Below the pieces are notes generated by a model. The model was not told where the DNA came from. It did not search any database and saw only the letters and a program-made list of their open reading frames with translations. The translations under genes were made by a program, and so were the position numbers. A stretch of 15,028 nucleotides of DNA from Lactobacillus mulieris (GTDB lineage Bacteria > Bacillota > Bacilli > Lactobacillales > Lactobacillaceae), in contig NZ_SDGL01000021.1 of assembly GCF_007095465.1 (NCBI RefSeq), positions 1 to 15,028 on the forward strand. Reading direction: 5' to 3'. Shown piece by piece: positions 7,153-13,475 of this stretch (positions within the stretch are counted from its first letter, which is position 1; each line of letters opens with the position of its first letter).

Positions 7153-8529
7153 TTAAATACTAAAAACTCTCTTAAAACTGGCTGCTCCATAGCCAAAGAC
7201 TTGTATTTGACTTTTTACTAAATCAACGTTTACTACATAGCCTGCAAATTCAGTAATATCGTCAATTTGACGGTTCCAATTCTTATTATATTTAGTAGTT
7301 AATGCATGACCTGGCCCCATTAAAGCTGAACAGTTAAATAAAATATATTGAATACCATTAATTCTGAATTGATCTTCAACGTGACGATGACCGCAGAAAT
7401 ATGCAATCACTTTAGCATTTTCTACATTGGTAAAGTCAAAATCATTGCTTAATGTAAATTCAGGTGGGACATTATGTGAATGCATTCTCCCTTTTTCACG
7501 TTGATTGAAGGCAACCAATAATTCATGTAGCGAACGCCCATTATATTTAAGTGCATTGCCACCCTTTCGATTTATCGGATTTCCATGACTAAGTAAAATA
7601 ATTTTTTTACCACTAGAACTGCTTAGAATTTCAATTAATTCTTCAACCTGATCTTCTCGAATTGCTAGAGTTAACTTTGTATCATATTTTTTCTTTCCTT
7701 GCTCATCTAATATATAAGGAACATCTGAAGTATTAACAAAAATCACTCTTAAATCATCTTTATCAAAATAGGCCACTCCATGATATCGTGAAACATATTT
7801 TAATTCTTTTTGCGCATACATGATAGGCCACATAATTTTCTCAAATTCATTTTCAGGGAAACTAGCCTTTAAATCATGATGCTCATCAAATTTATCATTT
7901 TCATCATGATTTCCTTTAATAATGGCAAAGGGAGTTCGGGTACTCTTAAAACTATTACGTAGTTTGATTAATTCGCTTTCGCCAATTAAACCAGCATCTG
8001 ACCCGTCAATCCAGTCACCTAAATGAGCCTTTAGATGAAGTAGCCCAGACTTTTCAAGATGGTTAAACTCTCTAACATGAATTAAGCCATTATTACCATA
8101 AAAATCAACTGAATCAGTAGCTTTATAGTGAGTATCGGTCAAAACCCCAATATTTATTGAATTATTCCCACTTCTTATCTGTGGCTTAATTTGGTCTAAA
8201 AAGGTATCTAAATAATCTGTAACGCTATATCTAACACCCGTTTTTCTATTTTGAAATGCTCGAAATCTTCCAAGCCGACTATCAAAACGTCTAACATAGG
8301 TCGCAGCTAACTTATCAGACTCTTCTGGACTTAACGCTTGATGTAAAATTCCATGATCATCTTTATAAACTGTTAAAGTATAATCACCACCATCTGGTGT
8401 ATTCTCTTGCGCTCCAACTGAATATTCGCCAACTTTAAGAAATTTTTGCATTGGGTCAGTATCATTATTATTTTCTTGTTTATGATTATTTAATACCTGA
8501 GCAATTTTTTTTGCGAAAAAACCAAGCAC
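7153..8529 (-). CDS. Metallophosphoesterase (calcineurin-like) with an unassigned N-terminal region
   Basis: The product has 458 residues. Residues from about 124 on form a two-metal calcineurin-like phosphoesterase: DTH (Asp132, His134), GDWID (171-175), GNHDE (206-210), SHG with His315, and GHRH (380-383), so all metal-binding blocks are present. It would hydrolyse a phosphomono- or diester; the substrate cannot be told. The first 120 residues hold an amphipathic start (LGFFAKKIAQVL), an Asn/Asp-rich linker and a region (near 34-115) I cannot assign. No clear signal peptide or membrane segment is seen. The start is GTG, chosen because AGGAGG ends 7 nt before it; the first in-frame ATG is codon 27 and has no such site. 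A terminator hairpin lies directly before the ribosome site, so expression probably depends on read-through from the gene upstream or on an internal promoter. Confidence 0.88.
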   Translation of the reverse strand: MLGFFAKKIAQVLNNHKQENNNDTDPMQKFLKVGEYSVGAQENTPDGGDYTLTVYKDDHGILHQALSPEESDKLAATYVRRFDSRLGRFRAFQNRKTGVRYSVTDYLDTFLDQIKPQIRSGNNSINIGVLTDTHYKATDSVDFYGNNGLIHVREFNHLEKSGLLHLKAHLGDWIDGSDAGLIGESELIKLRNSFKSTRTPFAIIKGNHDENDKFDEHHDLKASFPENEFEKIMWPIMYAQKELKYVSRYHGVAYFDKDDLRVIFVNTSDVPYILDEQGKKKYDTKLTLAIREDQVEELIEILSSSSGKKIILLSHGNPINRKGGNALKYNGRSLHELLVAFNQREKGRMHSHNVPPEFTLSNDFDFTNVENAKVIAYFCGHRHVEDQFRINGIQYILFNCSALMGPGHALTTKYNKNWNRQIDDITEFAGYVVNVDLVKSQIQVFGYGAASFKRVFSI

Positions 8530-8542
8530 ACTAAACCCTCCT

Positions 8543-8572
8543 AAAAGAAAAAGACCTGCAAATGCAGATCTT
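8543..8572 (-). terminator. Terminator after the small acidic protein gene, directly ahead of the phosphoesterase ribosome site
   Basis: On the minus strand AAGATCTGC pairs with GCAGGTCTT (9 bp, one G-U) around a short loop, followed by TTTTCTTTT. The U-rich run touches the AGGAGG of the phosphoesterase gene, so it may work as a leaky terminator or attenuator inside a two-gene unit. Confidence 0.7.
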
Positions 8573-8581
8573 AGTCACTAT

Positions 8582-9067
8582 TTATGCATTATGCTTTAAA
8601 GCATATACTGCAAGTCCTAATGAAAGAACAGCATCTTTAGAAATAATTTCAGTTAACTTTTGTGGCGCTACTGCCATAACAGCACTAATAACCTTCAAGC
8701 TGTAAGCTAAAACGTGAAAATCATTTTCTTTATCATACATGCCATCTTCGTATGGATTTTCATGATTATAAGTCAAATTAATTTCATCTTTATCAACATA
8801 ACCATCTACGTGGTTAGTTAAAATACGGTCATGAAGATCAACAAGTTTATTATTCATGTCTAAAAGTGTAAGTTGATGATCACTTTCAATAGAATAATAC
8901 TCATCTTGACTCATTTCAAAGTATTCTTGAATTGGGTGCTTCAAAACTTTTAATTCATCAATTAGTTGATAAATAGCTTCAGCATTTAACTTAGTAGTAT
9001 CAGCTAAAATATCATCTTGCTTAGTAGTTAGTTCATCAGCTAATTTTATAGTATTTAAACTTTCCAT
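8582..9067 (-). CDS. Small acidic helical protein of unknown function
   Basis: I do not recognise this 161-residue protein. It is acidic and predicted by eye to be mostly helical. An N-terminal stretch (residues about 5-50) of regular hydrophobic spacing (LADELTTKQDDILADTTKLN...) could form a coiled coil. A central Asp/Asn/Tyr-rich part (NHENPYEDGMYDKENDF) follows, then a more hydrophobic C-terminal helix pair (YSLKVISAVMAVAPQKL, DAVLSLGLAVYAL). No signal peptide, cysteine motif or metal site is seen. ATG 9067 is chosen because AGGAGG lies 6 nt upstream; an in-frame ATG nine codons earlier has no ribosome site. It has its own extended -10 promoter, placed in the U-run of the phn operon terminator, and a terminator after it. 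The function is open. Confidence 0.85.
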   Translation of the reverse strand: MESLNTIKLADELTTKQDDILADTTKLNAEAIYQLIDELKVLKHPIQEYFEMSQDEYYSIESDHQLTLLDMNNKLVDLHDRILTNHVDGYVDKDEINLTYNHENPYEDGMYDKENDFHVLAYSLKVISAVMAVAPQKLTEIISKDAVLSLGLAVYALKHNA

Positions 9068-9094
9068 GCAGAACCTCCTAAAAATACATTTCAT

Positions 9095-9103
9095 ATTATA
9101 ACA
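9095..9103 (-). promoter_or_regulatory. Extended -10 promoter for the small acidic protein gene
   Basis: The minus strand reads TGTTATAAT, a perfect TATAAT with the TG extension, 28 nt before the ATG. Its spacer runs into the U-tract and stem of the preceding terminator. Confidence 0.65.
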
Positions 9104-9130
9104 AAAAAAGAGAGGATCGACCCTCTCTTT
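9103..9130 (-). terminator. Terminator of the phnDCEE operon
   Basis: The arms AAAGAGAGG (9107-9115) and CCTCTCTTT (9122-9130) pair perfectly over 9 bp, with T7 following on the minus strand. It lies 18 bp after the stop codon of the last permease gene. Confidence 0.88.
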
Positions 9131-9148
9131 GCTTGAAGTTAATAGTTT

Positions 9149-9961
9149 TTATACTAATTTCTTTCGAATGGCACCAGAAATCCAGTCAATTAAAACAACC
9201 ATAACAATAATACCAATTAAGATAATACCTACACGATTCCATTGACGATAATTTAAAGCAATAGTTAAAGGATAACCAATACCACCGGCACCAACAATAC
9301 CTAAAATAGAAGCTGAACGGACAGAAACGTCAAAACGATACAAAGTATTAGAAATTAAAGCAGGCATTAAATTAGGAAGGGTAGCAAACATCGCTACATT
9401 CCATTTAGAACCACCTGAAGCAATAACTGCTTCATTTGGACCATCTTCCAAACTTTCTATTGCTTCAGAAAATAGCATAGCTAACATCCCTACAGAGTGG
9501 AAACCTAATGCTAGTACCCCAGCAGCAGAACCAGGGCCAACAGCTTTAATAAACATTAAAGCCAAAACAATTTCAGGGAAACATCTGATAAAAGTTAAAA
9601 CAAATTTTCCTGAACGAGAAGCATACCACTTTTTGTTTTTAGTCGTAGCTGCCCAAAACGCAAAGGGAATTGAAATAATTGCAGAGATAAAAGTACCTAA
9701 AAAAGCAATACATAAAGTTTCCCATAATTGAGAAACCAAATCTTCCCCTGTACCATTATAAATATATGACCAATCAGGATGAATAAGTCCATTAAAAATT
9801 GCCCCGGTAATTTGCCCAGCAGTAGCTTTAATTCCTGAGAAATTAATACCAGTTGTTGACCAAATGATGAGTGCAATGGTGAAAATTGTAAGTGCCCAGT
9901 GAGCAAAGCGTGCTTTAGCAGATACTGGCTTTGCAGGCAATTGCTTAAATGTTGTATCCAT
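9149..9961 (-). CDS. phnE: Phosphonate-family ABC transporter permease, second subunit
   Basis: The 270-residue membrane protein is the second of two PhnE-type permeases that would form the heterodimeric channel of the importer. It has an N-terminal membrane segment (WALTIFTIALIIWS), several further hydrophobic helices and the ABC-permease coupling loop EAVIASGGSKWNVAMFATLP, which contacts the ATPase. The GAGGIGYPLTIALN segment after it is typical of PhnE. The start ATG overlaps the stop of the upstream permease by one base (TAATG), so translation is probably coupled; a weak GGGAGG lies about 13 nt upstream. The two permeases share the same layout and motifs, pointing to an old duplication. 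The transported substrate is not proven. Confidence 0.93.
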   Translation of the reverse strand: MDTTFKQLPAKPVSAKARFAHWALTIFTIALIIWSTTGINFSGIKATAGQITGAIFNGLIHPDWSYIYNGTGEDLVSQLWETLCIAFLGTFISAIISIPFAFWAATTKNKKWYASRSGKFVLTFIRCFPEIVLALMFIKAVGPGSAAGVLALGFHSVGMLAMLFSEAIESLEDGPNEAVIASGGSKWNVAMFATLPNLMPALISNTLYRFDVSVRSASILGIVGAGGIGYPLTIALNYRQWNRVGIILIGIIVMVVLIDWISGAIRKKLV

Positions 9962-10761
9962 TATTTCATCAATGCCTCCCTTGCCTTAGATGATACATAG
10001 TCGATAATTAATACCACAATAAAGACTGCGATAATAATTGTCCCTGTTTTTGCATAGTCGAAAATATCGAGTGTTTGCTTAAGGTAAAGACCAATACCAC
10101 CAGCACCAATATAACCTAAAACTGTAGAAGCACGAACATTAAGTTCGAAAGCATAGAGTGTATAACTGATAAAGTATGGCAAAATTTGTGGCATAACAGC
10201 AAATGAAATCATATTAAGCTTATTACCACCACAAGCAATCACTGCTTCACTTGGACCGGGGTCAATAGTTTCTATTGCTTCATAAAATAACTTAACAACC
10301 ACACCAAAAGTAAATACAGATAATGCCAAAATACCTGCAACTGGTCCAATACCTACCACAGCAACAAAAATTGCACCAAGAAGTAAGTCAGGTAAAGTTC
10401 TTATAATATTCATAATGAAACGAAGCACACCTGTAACATACTTGTTTTTAATGATATTTCTGGCAATCAACAATGAATATACAAATGCAATTGCTGAACC
10501 AATAACTGTCCCTAAAACAGCCATCTTAATGGTTTCAATTAAATAAGGAATTGCAGTAGAAGTATATCCCCAATCTGGCTGTGCCATTTGTGTGAAAATT
10601 TCAGCAAATTGTCCGAAGTTGTTTAAAAAAGCAGATAAGCTAGTATTAGTTTCTATTGTAGAAACAACTAATCCACCAACGAAAACAACTAGCCAAACCA
10701 GATTCCAGAATTGAAACTTCTTTTTAGGCAGTTCCATCATTTCTTGATCAAGCTTAGCCAT
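9961..10761 (-). CDS. phnE: Phosphonate-family ABC transporter permease, first subunit
   Basis: The 266-residue PhnE-type permease has an N-terminal membrane helix ([17 protein letters not shown]), more hydrophobic segments, the coupling loop [20 protein letters not shown] and the following [17 protein letters not shown], matching its neighbour. I chose ATG 10761 because AGGAGG lies 6 nt upstream; a start 13 codons earlier would lie deep inside phnC and has no ribosome site. It overlaps the last 8 bp of phnC (ATGGCTAA) and runs into the second permease through a TAATG junction, so the importer is translated as one coupled unit. Confidence 0.93.
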   Translation of the reverse strand: MAKLDQEMMELPKKKFQFWNLVWLVVFVGGLVVSTIETNTSLSAFLNNFGQFAEIFTQMAQPDWGYTSTAIPYLIETIKMAVLGTVIGSAIAFVYSLLIARNIIKNKYVTGVLRFIMNIIRTLPDLLLGAIFVAVVGIGPVAGILALSVFTFGVVVKLFYEAIETIDPGPSEAVIACGGNKLNMISFAVMPQILPYFISYTLYAFELNVRASTVLGYIGAGGIGLYLKQTLDIFDYAKTGTIIIAVFIVVLIIDYVSSKAREALMK

Positions 10762-11527
10762 TGATTTCCTCCTTGGTTTTTCCGCTGTAAATAGCATCAA
10801 ATACTTCTTGTGGAGTATTTTCTACTGCACCATCATATACTACTTCACCGGCCCGAATACCAATAATTCTTTTACCAAATTCACGTGCAAGCTCAATTGA
10901 GTGGAGATTGGCAACAACAGTCATACCAAATTCTTCATTCAACATTTTAAGGTCATGCATAACCCTTCTACTTGTCTTAGGGTCAAGAGAAGCTGTTGGC
11001 TCATCAGCTAAAATAATTTTAGGATTTTGAGTCAATACACGTGCAATTGCAACACGTTGTTGTTGCCCACCTGACAATTCATCAGCTCTTGAATAAACTT
11101 TATCAGCCATATCAACTCTTTGAAGAGCTTCATAAGCTTTTTGTTTATCTTCTTTACTGAATAAATTAAAAGTAGATTTCCATGATGGATAATATGCCAC
11201 TCTACCAGTTAAAACATTTCTTAAAACGCTTGAGCGTTTTACTAAATTAAAGCTTTGGAAAATCATACCAATATTACGACGGATAAGACGCAATTCTTTA
11301 CCACGTGCATTAGTAATAGATTCACCATTAATTAAAATATCACCTTCAGTAATATCGTGAAGACGGTTGATAGAACGCATCAAAGTTGATTTACCAGCAC
11401 CTGATAAACCGACAATTACAACAAATTCACCTTTTTTAATATCAAGATTAATTTTATTTAAACCGACTGTACCATTGTCATATACTTTGGTAACGTTCTT
11501 TAATTGAATCATTGGCTTGTCTGCCAT
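10754..11527 (-). CDS. phnC: Phosphonate-family ABC transporter ATPase
   Basis: The 257-residue ATP-binding subunit powers the importer at the inner membrane face. It has all ABC motifs: Walker [10 protein letters not shown] (40-48), Q-loop Gln91, signature LSGGQQQR (151-158), Walker B IILADEP (171-177) and switch His209 (NLHS). The sequence is typical of PhnC, which resembles methionine and polar amino-acid ATPases, so the family call leans also on the phnD and phnE neighbours. AGGAG lies 9 nt before the ATG. It follows phnD after 31 bp and overlaps the first permease gene. Confidence 0.94.
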   Translation of the reverse strand: MADKPMIQLKNVTKVYDNGTVGLNKINLDIKKGEFVVIVGLSGAGKSTLMRSINRLHDITEGDILINGESITNARGKELRLIRRNIGMIFQSFNLVKRSSVLRNVLTGRVAYYPSWKSTFNLFSKEDKQKAYEALQRVDMADKVYSRADELSGGQQQRVAIARVLTQNPKIILADEPTASLDPKTSRRVMHDLKMLNEEFGMTVVANLHSIELAREFGKRIIGIRAGEVVYDGAVENTPQEVFDAIYSGKTKEEING

Positions 11528-11558
11528 CGACTATAACTCCTTATAAATAAATTTATGC

Positions 11559-12488
11559 TTATTCTCCAGCAATTTTATCGTACTTACGTACAATATTGAA
11601 GCCAGAATCTTTAGTGTAGTCATAACCTTCATGACTATAGATACTTTCGATTAACTTCTTACCTTCTTTAGATTTACCAATAGAAATAAATGCCTTAGCA
11701 AGTTTCTTTCTAAAGGCTTTGTTCATGTCTGAACGTACTGAAATAGTGTCGTTAGGAATTGCCTTAGTAAAGTAGATTGGCACTACTTGACTCATAATTT
11801 TTGGATTATCCTTTTTAACAGTATTACGTGCATCTTCAAAAACAAAAGCTGCATCAGTATCGCCATTTAAAACATTCAAAACTGCTTGATCATGACCTGT
11901 AACAGTAACTAACTTAGCATTACCCTTTTTAGTTACATCGAGGCCTTTTTCTTTAAGTTCTGCAACTGGGAAAATGTAACCAGCTGATGAAGTTGGATTC
12001 TGTACTGAAATACTCTTACCTTTAAGATCTTTCCAAGATTTAATCTTTGAACCCTTCTTAACTAAAATTTCAGCACGATAAAATTTAACTAAGTCCTTAG
12101 TTTGTACACCACCTGGTTGCTTAATACCATAACGTAAAGCTTGAAGTAAAACATCAGCGGCTTTTTGCTTATGAGCTAATACGTATCCATCTGGTGGTAA
12201 GAAACCAACATCAACTTTCTTTGATTTCATTGCTTCAACAACAGTATTGTAGTCAGTTGACATAGAGATCTTAACTGGAATACCTAATTTTTTAGAAAGC
12301 ATCTTTTCAAGAGGCTTAGCACGAGCTTCTAGCTTGTCTGCAGCTTGACTAGGAACAAATTGAACTGTCAAACTCTTTGGGGTATAGCCATCTTTTGATG
12401 AACTGGATGACTTACTACCACAAGCAGTTGCTACTGTTGCCAACGCAAGAGCTAGCCCAGCAACTAACATTTTTTTGAACTTTTTCAT
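11559..12488 (-). CDS. phnD: Phosphonate-family ABC transporter substrate-binding lipoprotein
   Basis: The 309-residue PhnD-type binding protein is anchored outside the membrane. Residues 1-23 are a lipoprotein signal peptide (KKFKK n-region, Ala/Leu-rich core, cleavage before Cys23 in VATAC), followed by a Ser/Lys linker. The mature part shows family features: LTVQFVPSQAADKLEARAKPLEKML near 44-68, DVGFLPPDGYVLAH near 97, LKGKSISVQNPTSSAGYIFP near 160 and GDTDAAFVFEDARN near 209. AGGAGG lies 5-6 nt before the ATG. It is the first large gene of phnD-phnC-phnE-phnE. No promoter is clear within the 48 nt between the leader terminator and the ATG, so expression probably depends on read-through of that hairpin. 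Phosphonate, phosphite or another phosphate-ester ligand are all possible. Confidence 0.93.
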   Translation of the reverse strand: MKKFKKMLVAGLALALATVATACGSKSSSSSKDGYTPKSLTVQFVPSQAADKLEARAKPLEKMLSKKLGIPVKISMSTDYNTVVEAMKSKKVDVGFLPPDGYVLAHKQKAADVLLQALRYGIKQPGGVQTKDLVKFYRAEILVKKGSKIKSWKDLKGKSISVQNPTSSAGYIFPVAELKEKGLDVTKKGNAKLVTVTGHDQAVLNVLNGDTDAAFVFEDARNTVKKDNPKIMSQVVPIYFTKAIPNDTISVRSDMNKAFRKKLAKAFISIGKSKEGKKLIESIYSHEGYDYTKDSGFNIVRKYDKIAGE

Positions 12489-12536
12489 ATTATCCTCCTA
12501 CTAATGATAATGAAAAACACATTTCCCCTAGACATT

Positions 12537-12579
12537 AAAAAAGACTCAATATTAATAGCATGCTATTAATACTAAGTCT
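12537..12579 (-). terminator. Leader terminator (attenuator) ahead of phnD
   Basis: A long hairpin is read on the minus strand. Outer arms AGACT/AGTCT surround an internal loop and a perfect inner palindrome with 11-bp arms (TATTAATAGCA at 12550-12560 and its complement at 12561-12571), followed by U6. It lies 48 nt before the phnD ATG and downstream of the promoter at 12719-12747, so it must be bypassed for phnD transcription. A competing pairing is possible: the AGAC that opens the hairpin on the minus strand can pair with GTCT (12597-12600) near the end of the leader ORF. Confidence 0.75.
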
Positions 12580-12588
12580 GATAATATC

Positions 12589-12678
12589 TTAAATATAGAC
12601 ACGAACAAAAACCTCGCGAGAAAATACGAGGTTCTTGCTTACTTCTACTTCTTTATTAAAAGCTAGCATTAACATCAT
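12589..12678 (-). CDS. Candidate leader peptide upstream of phnD
   Basis: This is a 29-codon ORF (28 if the second of two adjacent ATGs is used), too small for standard gene calling. It is supported by a full AGGAGG 4 nt before the first ATG and 7 nt before the second, and by a well-placed promoter about 35 nt upstream. The peptide begins MMLMLAFNKEVEV and ends REVFVRVYI; it has six valines and no obvious run of one amino acid. Codons about 15-24 hold a terminator-like hairpin, and the stop codon lies 10 nt before the larger leader terminator. The arrangement suggests a translated leader whose ribosome position decides between hairpins. It could instead be a short functional protein; I know no homologue. 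Confidence 0.6.
   Translation of the reverse strand: MMLMLAFNKEVEVSKNLVFSREVFVRVYI
12606..12635 (-). terminator. Terminator-like hairpin inside the leader ORF
   Basis: On the minus strand AGAACCTCG pairs with CGAGGTTTT (9 bp including one G-U) around a 10-nt loop, and the right arm runs into TTTTTGTT. A translating ribosome would melt it, while a vacant leader RNA would fold it. Confidence 0.55.
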
Positions 12679-12718
12679 ATTTCCTCCTTATCAAAAGTCA
12701 AAATGTTCGTTATTTGAT

Positions 12719-12747
12719 ATAATAACAGAAACTAGATACATTTCCAA
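12719..12747 (-). promoter_or_regulatory. Promoter of the phn leader and operon
   Basis: On the minus strand TTGGAA (12742-12747) is followed after exactly 17 bp by TATTAT (12719-12724), with TG one base upstream as an extended -10. The predicted start near 12712 gives a leader of about 175 nt up to the second hairpin. Confidence 0.7.
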
Positions 12748-12754
12748 GTGAAAA

Positions 12755-12805
12755 GTATCAATTTTGCCAAATATTTATTTACCGTTATTGGTAGGTATCA
12801 ATTTT
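12755..12805 (-). repeat. Pair of 11-bp direct repeats upstream of the phn promoter
   Basis: AAAATTGATAC on the minus strand occurs at 12795-12805 and 12755-12765, exactly 40 bp apart, with the nearer copy ending 7 bp before the -35 hexamer. The placement suits activator binding sites on one face of the helix; no regulator is identified. Confidence 0.5.
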
Positions 12806-12809
12806 AAAT

Positions 12810-12844
12810 AAAAAACCTCTTTCCTTAGAAAGAGGCTTTTTTTG
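12810..12844 (-). terminator. Bidirectional terminator after the universal stress protein gene
   Basis: The arms CCTCTTTC (12816-12823) and GAAAGAGG (12828-12835) with loop CTTA are flanked by A6 and CT7, giving a U-run on both strands. It ends the stress-protein transcript about 16 bp after its stop codon. Confidence 0.85.
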
Positions 12845-12860
12845 TATCGTTCGGATTTAA

Positions 12861-13343
12861 CTATTTTTTCTTATTTATTTTTTTGTTTTCAAGGTCAGTT
12901 CGTACTATTAATATGTCAGCCATTGCATGTTGATTAACATATTCAGTAACTGACCCCATCAGCATTCTTTCAACGGCATTTAAACCTGTTGCTCCCATGA
13001 TAATCAAATCATTATGATTATCTTTGATAAAATCATATGAAATAATTCTCTTGGGGCTGCCATAACGAATGTGGTAATCAACTTTATCAAAATCGAAATT
13101 ATCTTTCGCCCATTTCTTTAAACTTATTAAGTAATTTTCAGAGTCTTGAGTCATTTGATAAATAGTATCACCACTAATTAATGTATCTTGCATTTCACCA
13201 ATGAATTGTCTGGTATCAATTACATTTAACACATCAATCTTTCCTCCATTTTCAATTGCAATTTTTACAGCTTTGTCAAAAGCTCTTTCCGCAGCTTCAG
13301 AACCATCAACTGGAACTAAAATAGTTTTATAATCGTTAGCCAT
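12861..13343 (-). CDS. Universal stress protein (UspA family)
   Basis: The 160-residue cytoplasmic protein has one Usp domain: TILVPVDGSEAAERA near the N-terminus with the ATP-contacting Asp13, then LIIMGATG, and the nucleotide-binding signature G-2x-G-9x-G-S (Gly117, Gly120, Gly130-Ser131), which marks the ATP-binding subtype. A lysine-rich tail (ENKKINKKK) ends the protein. I chose ATG 13343: an ATG three codons earlier directly abuts AGGAG, leaving no spacer, while 13343 is spaced 9 nt from it. It is a monocistronic gene with its own terminator, divergent from the phosphatase gene. Usp proteins aid survival in stress or stationary phase; the partner is unknown. Confidence 0.92.
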   Translation of the reverse strand: MANDYKTILVPVDGSEAAERAFDKAVKIAIENGGKIDVLNVIDTRQFIGEMQDTLISGDTIYQMTQDSENYLISLKKWAKDNFDFDKVDYHIRYGSPKRIISYDFIKDNHNDLIIMGATGLNAVERMLMGSVTEYVNQHAMADILIVRTDLENKKINKKK

Positions 13344-13357
13344 AATTTCCATCTCCT

Positions 13358-13372
13358 AAGAAAGCGTTTTAC
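13358..13372. promoter_or_regulatory. cre-like site in the 5' leader of the stress-protein gene
   Basis: AAGAAAGCGTTTTAC on the plus strand resembles the remembered CcpA operator consensus (WTGNAARCGNWWWCA) around the GCG core, with mismatches at the second position and in the last two. It lies between the -10 and the ribosome site, where CcpA would block transcription. The match is only moderate. Confidence 0.35.
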
Positions 13373-13382
13373 TTTTAAATAT

Positions 13383-13391
13383 ATTTTAACA
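13383..13391 (-). promoter_or_regulatory. Extended -10 promoter for the universal stress protein gene
   Basis: The minus strand reads TGTTAAAAT, about 40 nt before the chosen ATG. The -35 area is poor (TAATAA at 17-bp spacing). Confidence 0.5.
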
Positions 13392-13413
13392 TATTTTATT
13401 CAAACTTATTATC

Positions 13414-13442
13414 TTGTAGCACAACAATTTTGTTGGTAAAAT
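13414..13442 (+). promoter_or_regulatory. Promoter for the tyrosine phosphatase gene with a palindrome in its spacer
   Basis: TTGTAG (13414-13419), a 17-bp spacer and TAAAAT (13437-13442) preceded by TGG form a good promoter. The spacer holds CAACAATTTTGTTG (13422-13435), two 6-bp complementary arms around TT, a plausible repressor site. A second candidate (TTGTTG, 17 bp, TAGATT at 13453) overlaps it. Confidence 0.55.
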
Positions 13443-13475
13443 TTAATACCAATAGATTAGAAAGAAGGGCATTTT

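Larger units (their letters stand above)
12489..12860 (-). promoter_or_regulatory. 372-bp region between the stress-protein gene and phnD: leader and regulatory region
   Basis: Apart from the small leader ORF no gene is seen here. From right to left it holds the terminator of the stress-protein gene, two direct repeats, the phn promoter, the AGGAGG-led leader ORF containing a hairpin, a long terminator hairpin and the phnD ribosome site. I looked for a T-box sequence and other familiar riboswitch cores and saw none. Confidence 0.7.

Noticed and set aside
10762..10800. Longer N-terminus for the first permease (start at 10800)
   Set aside because: It would overlap phnC by 47 bp and has no ribosome site, while AGGAGG sits ideally before ATG 10761.
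12601..12640. CRISPR-like or transposon-end repeat around CTCGCGAG
   Set aside because: It is a single local hairpin within the leader ORF; no repeated units, spacers or transposase gene accompany it.
7081..13435. Shared ACAATTTTGT motif upstream of asnB (minus strand, near 7082-7094) and in the phosphatase promoter (13424-13433)
   Set aside because: The word is AT-rich and short, placed differently relative to the two promoters, and too likely by chance in this DNA to claim a common regulator.
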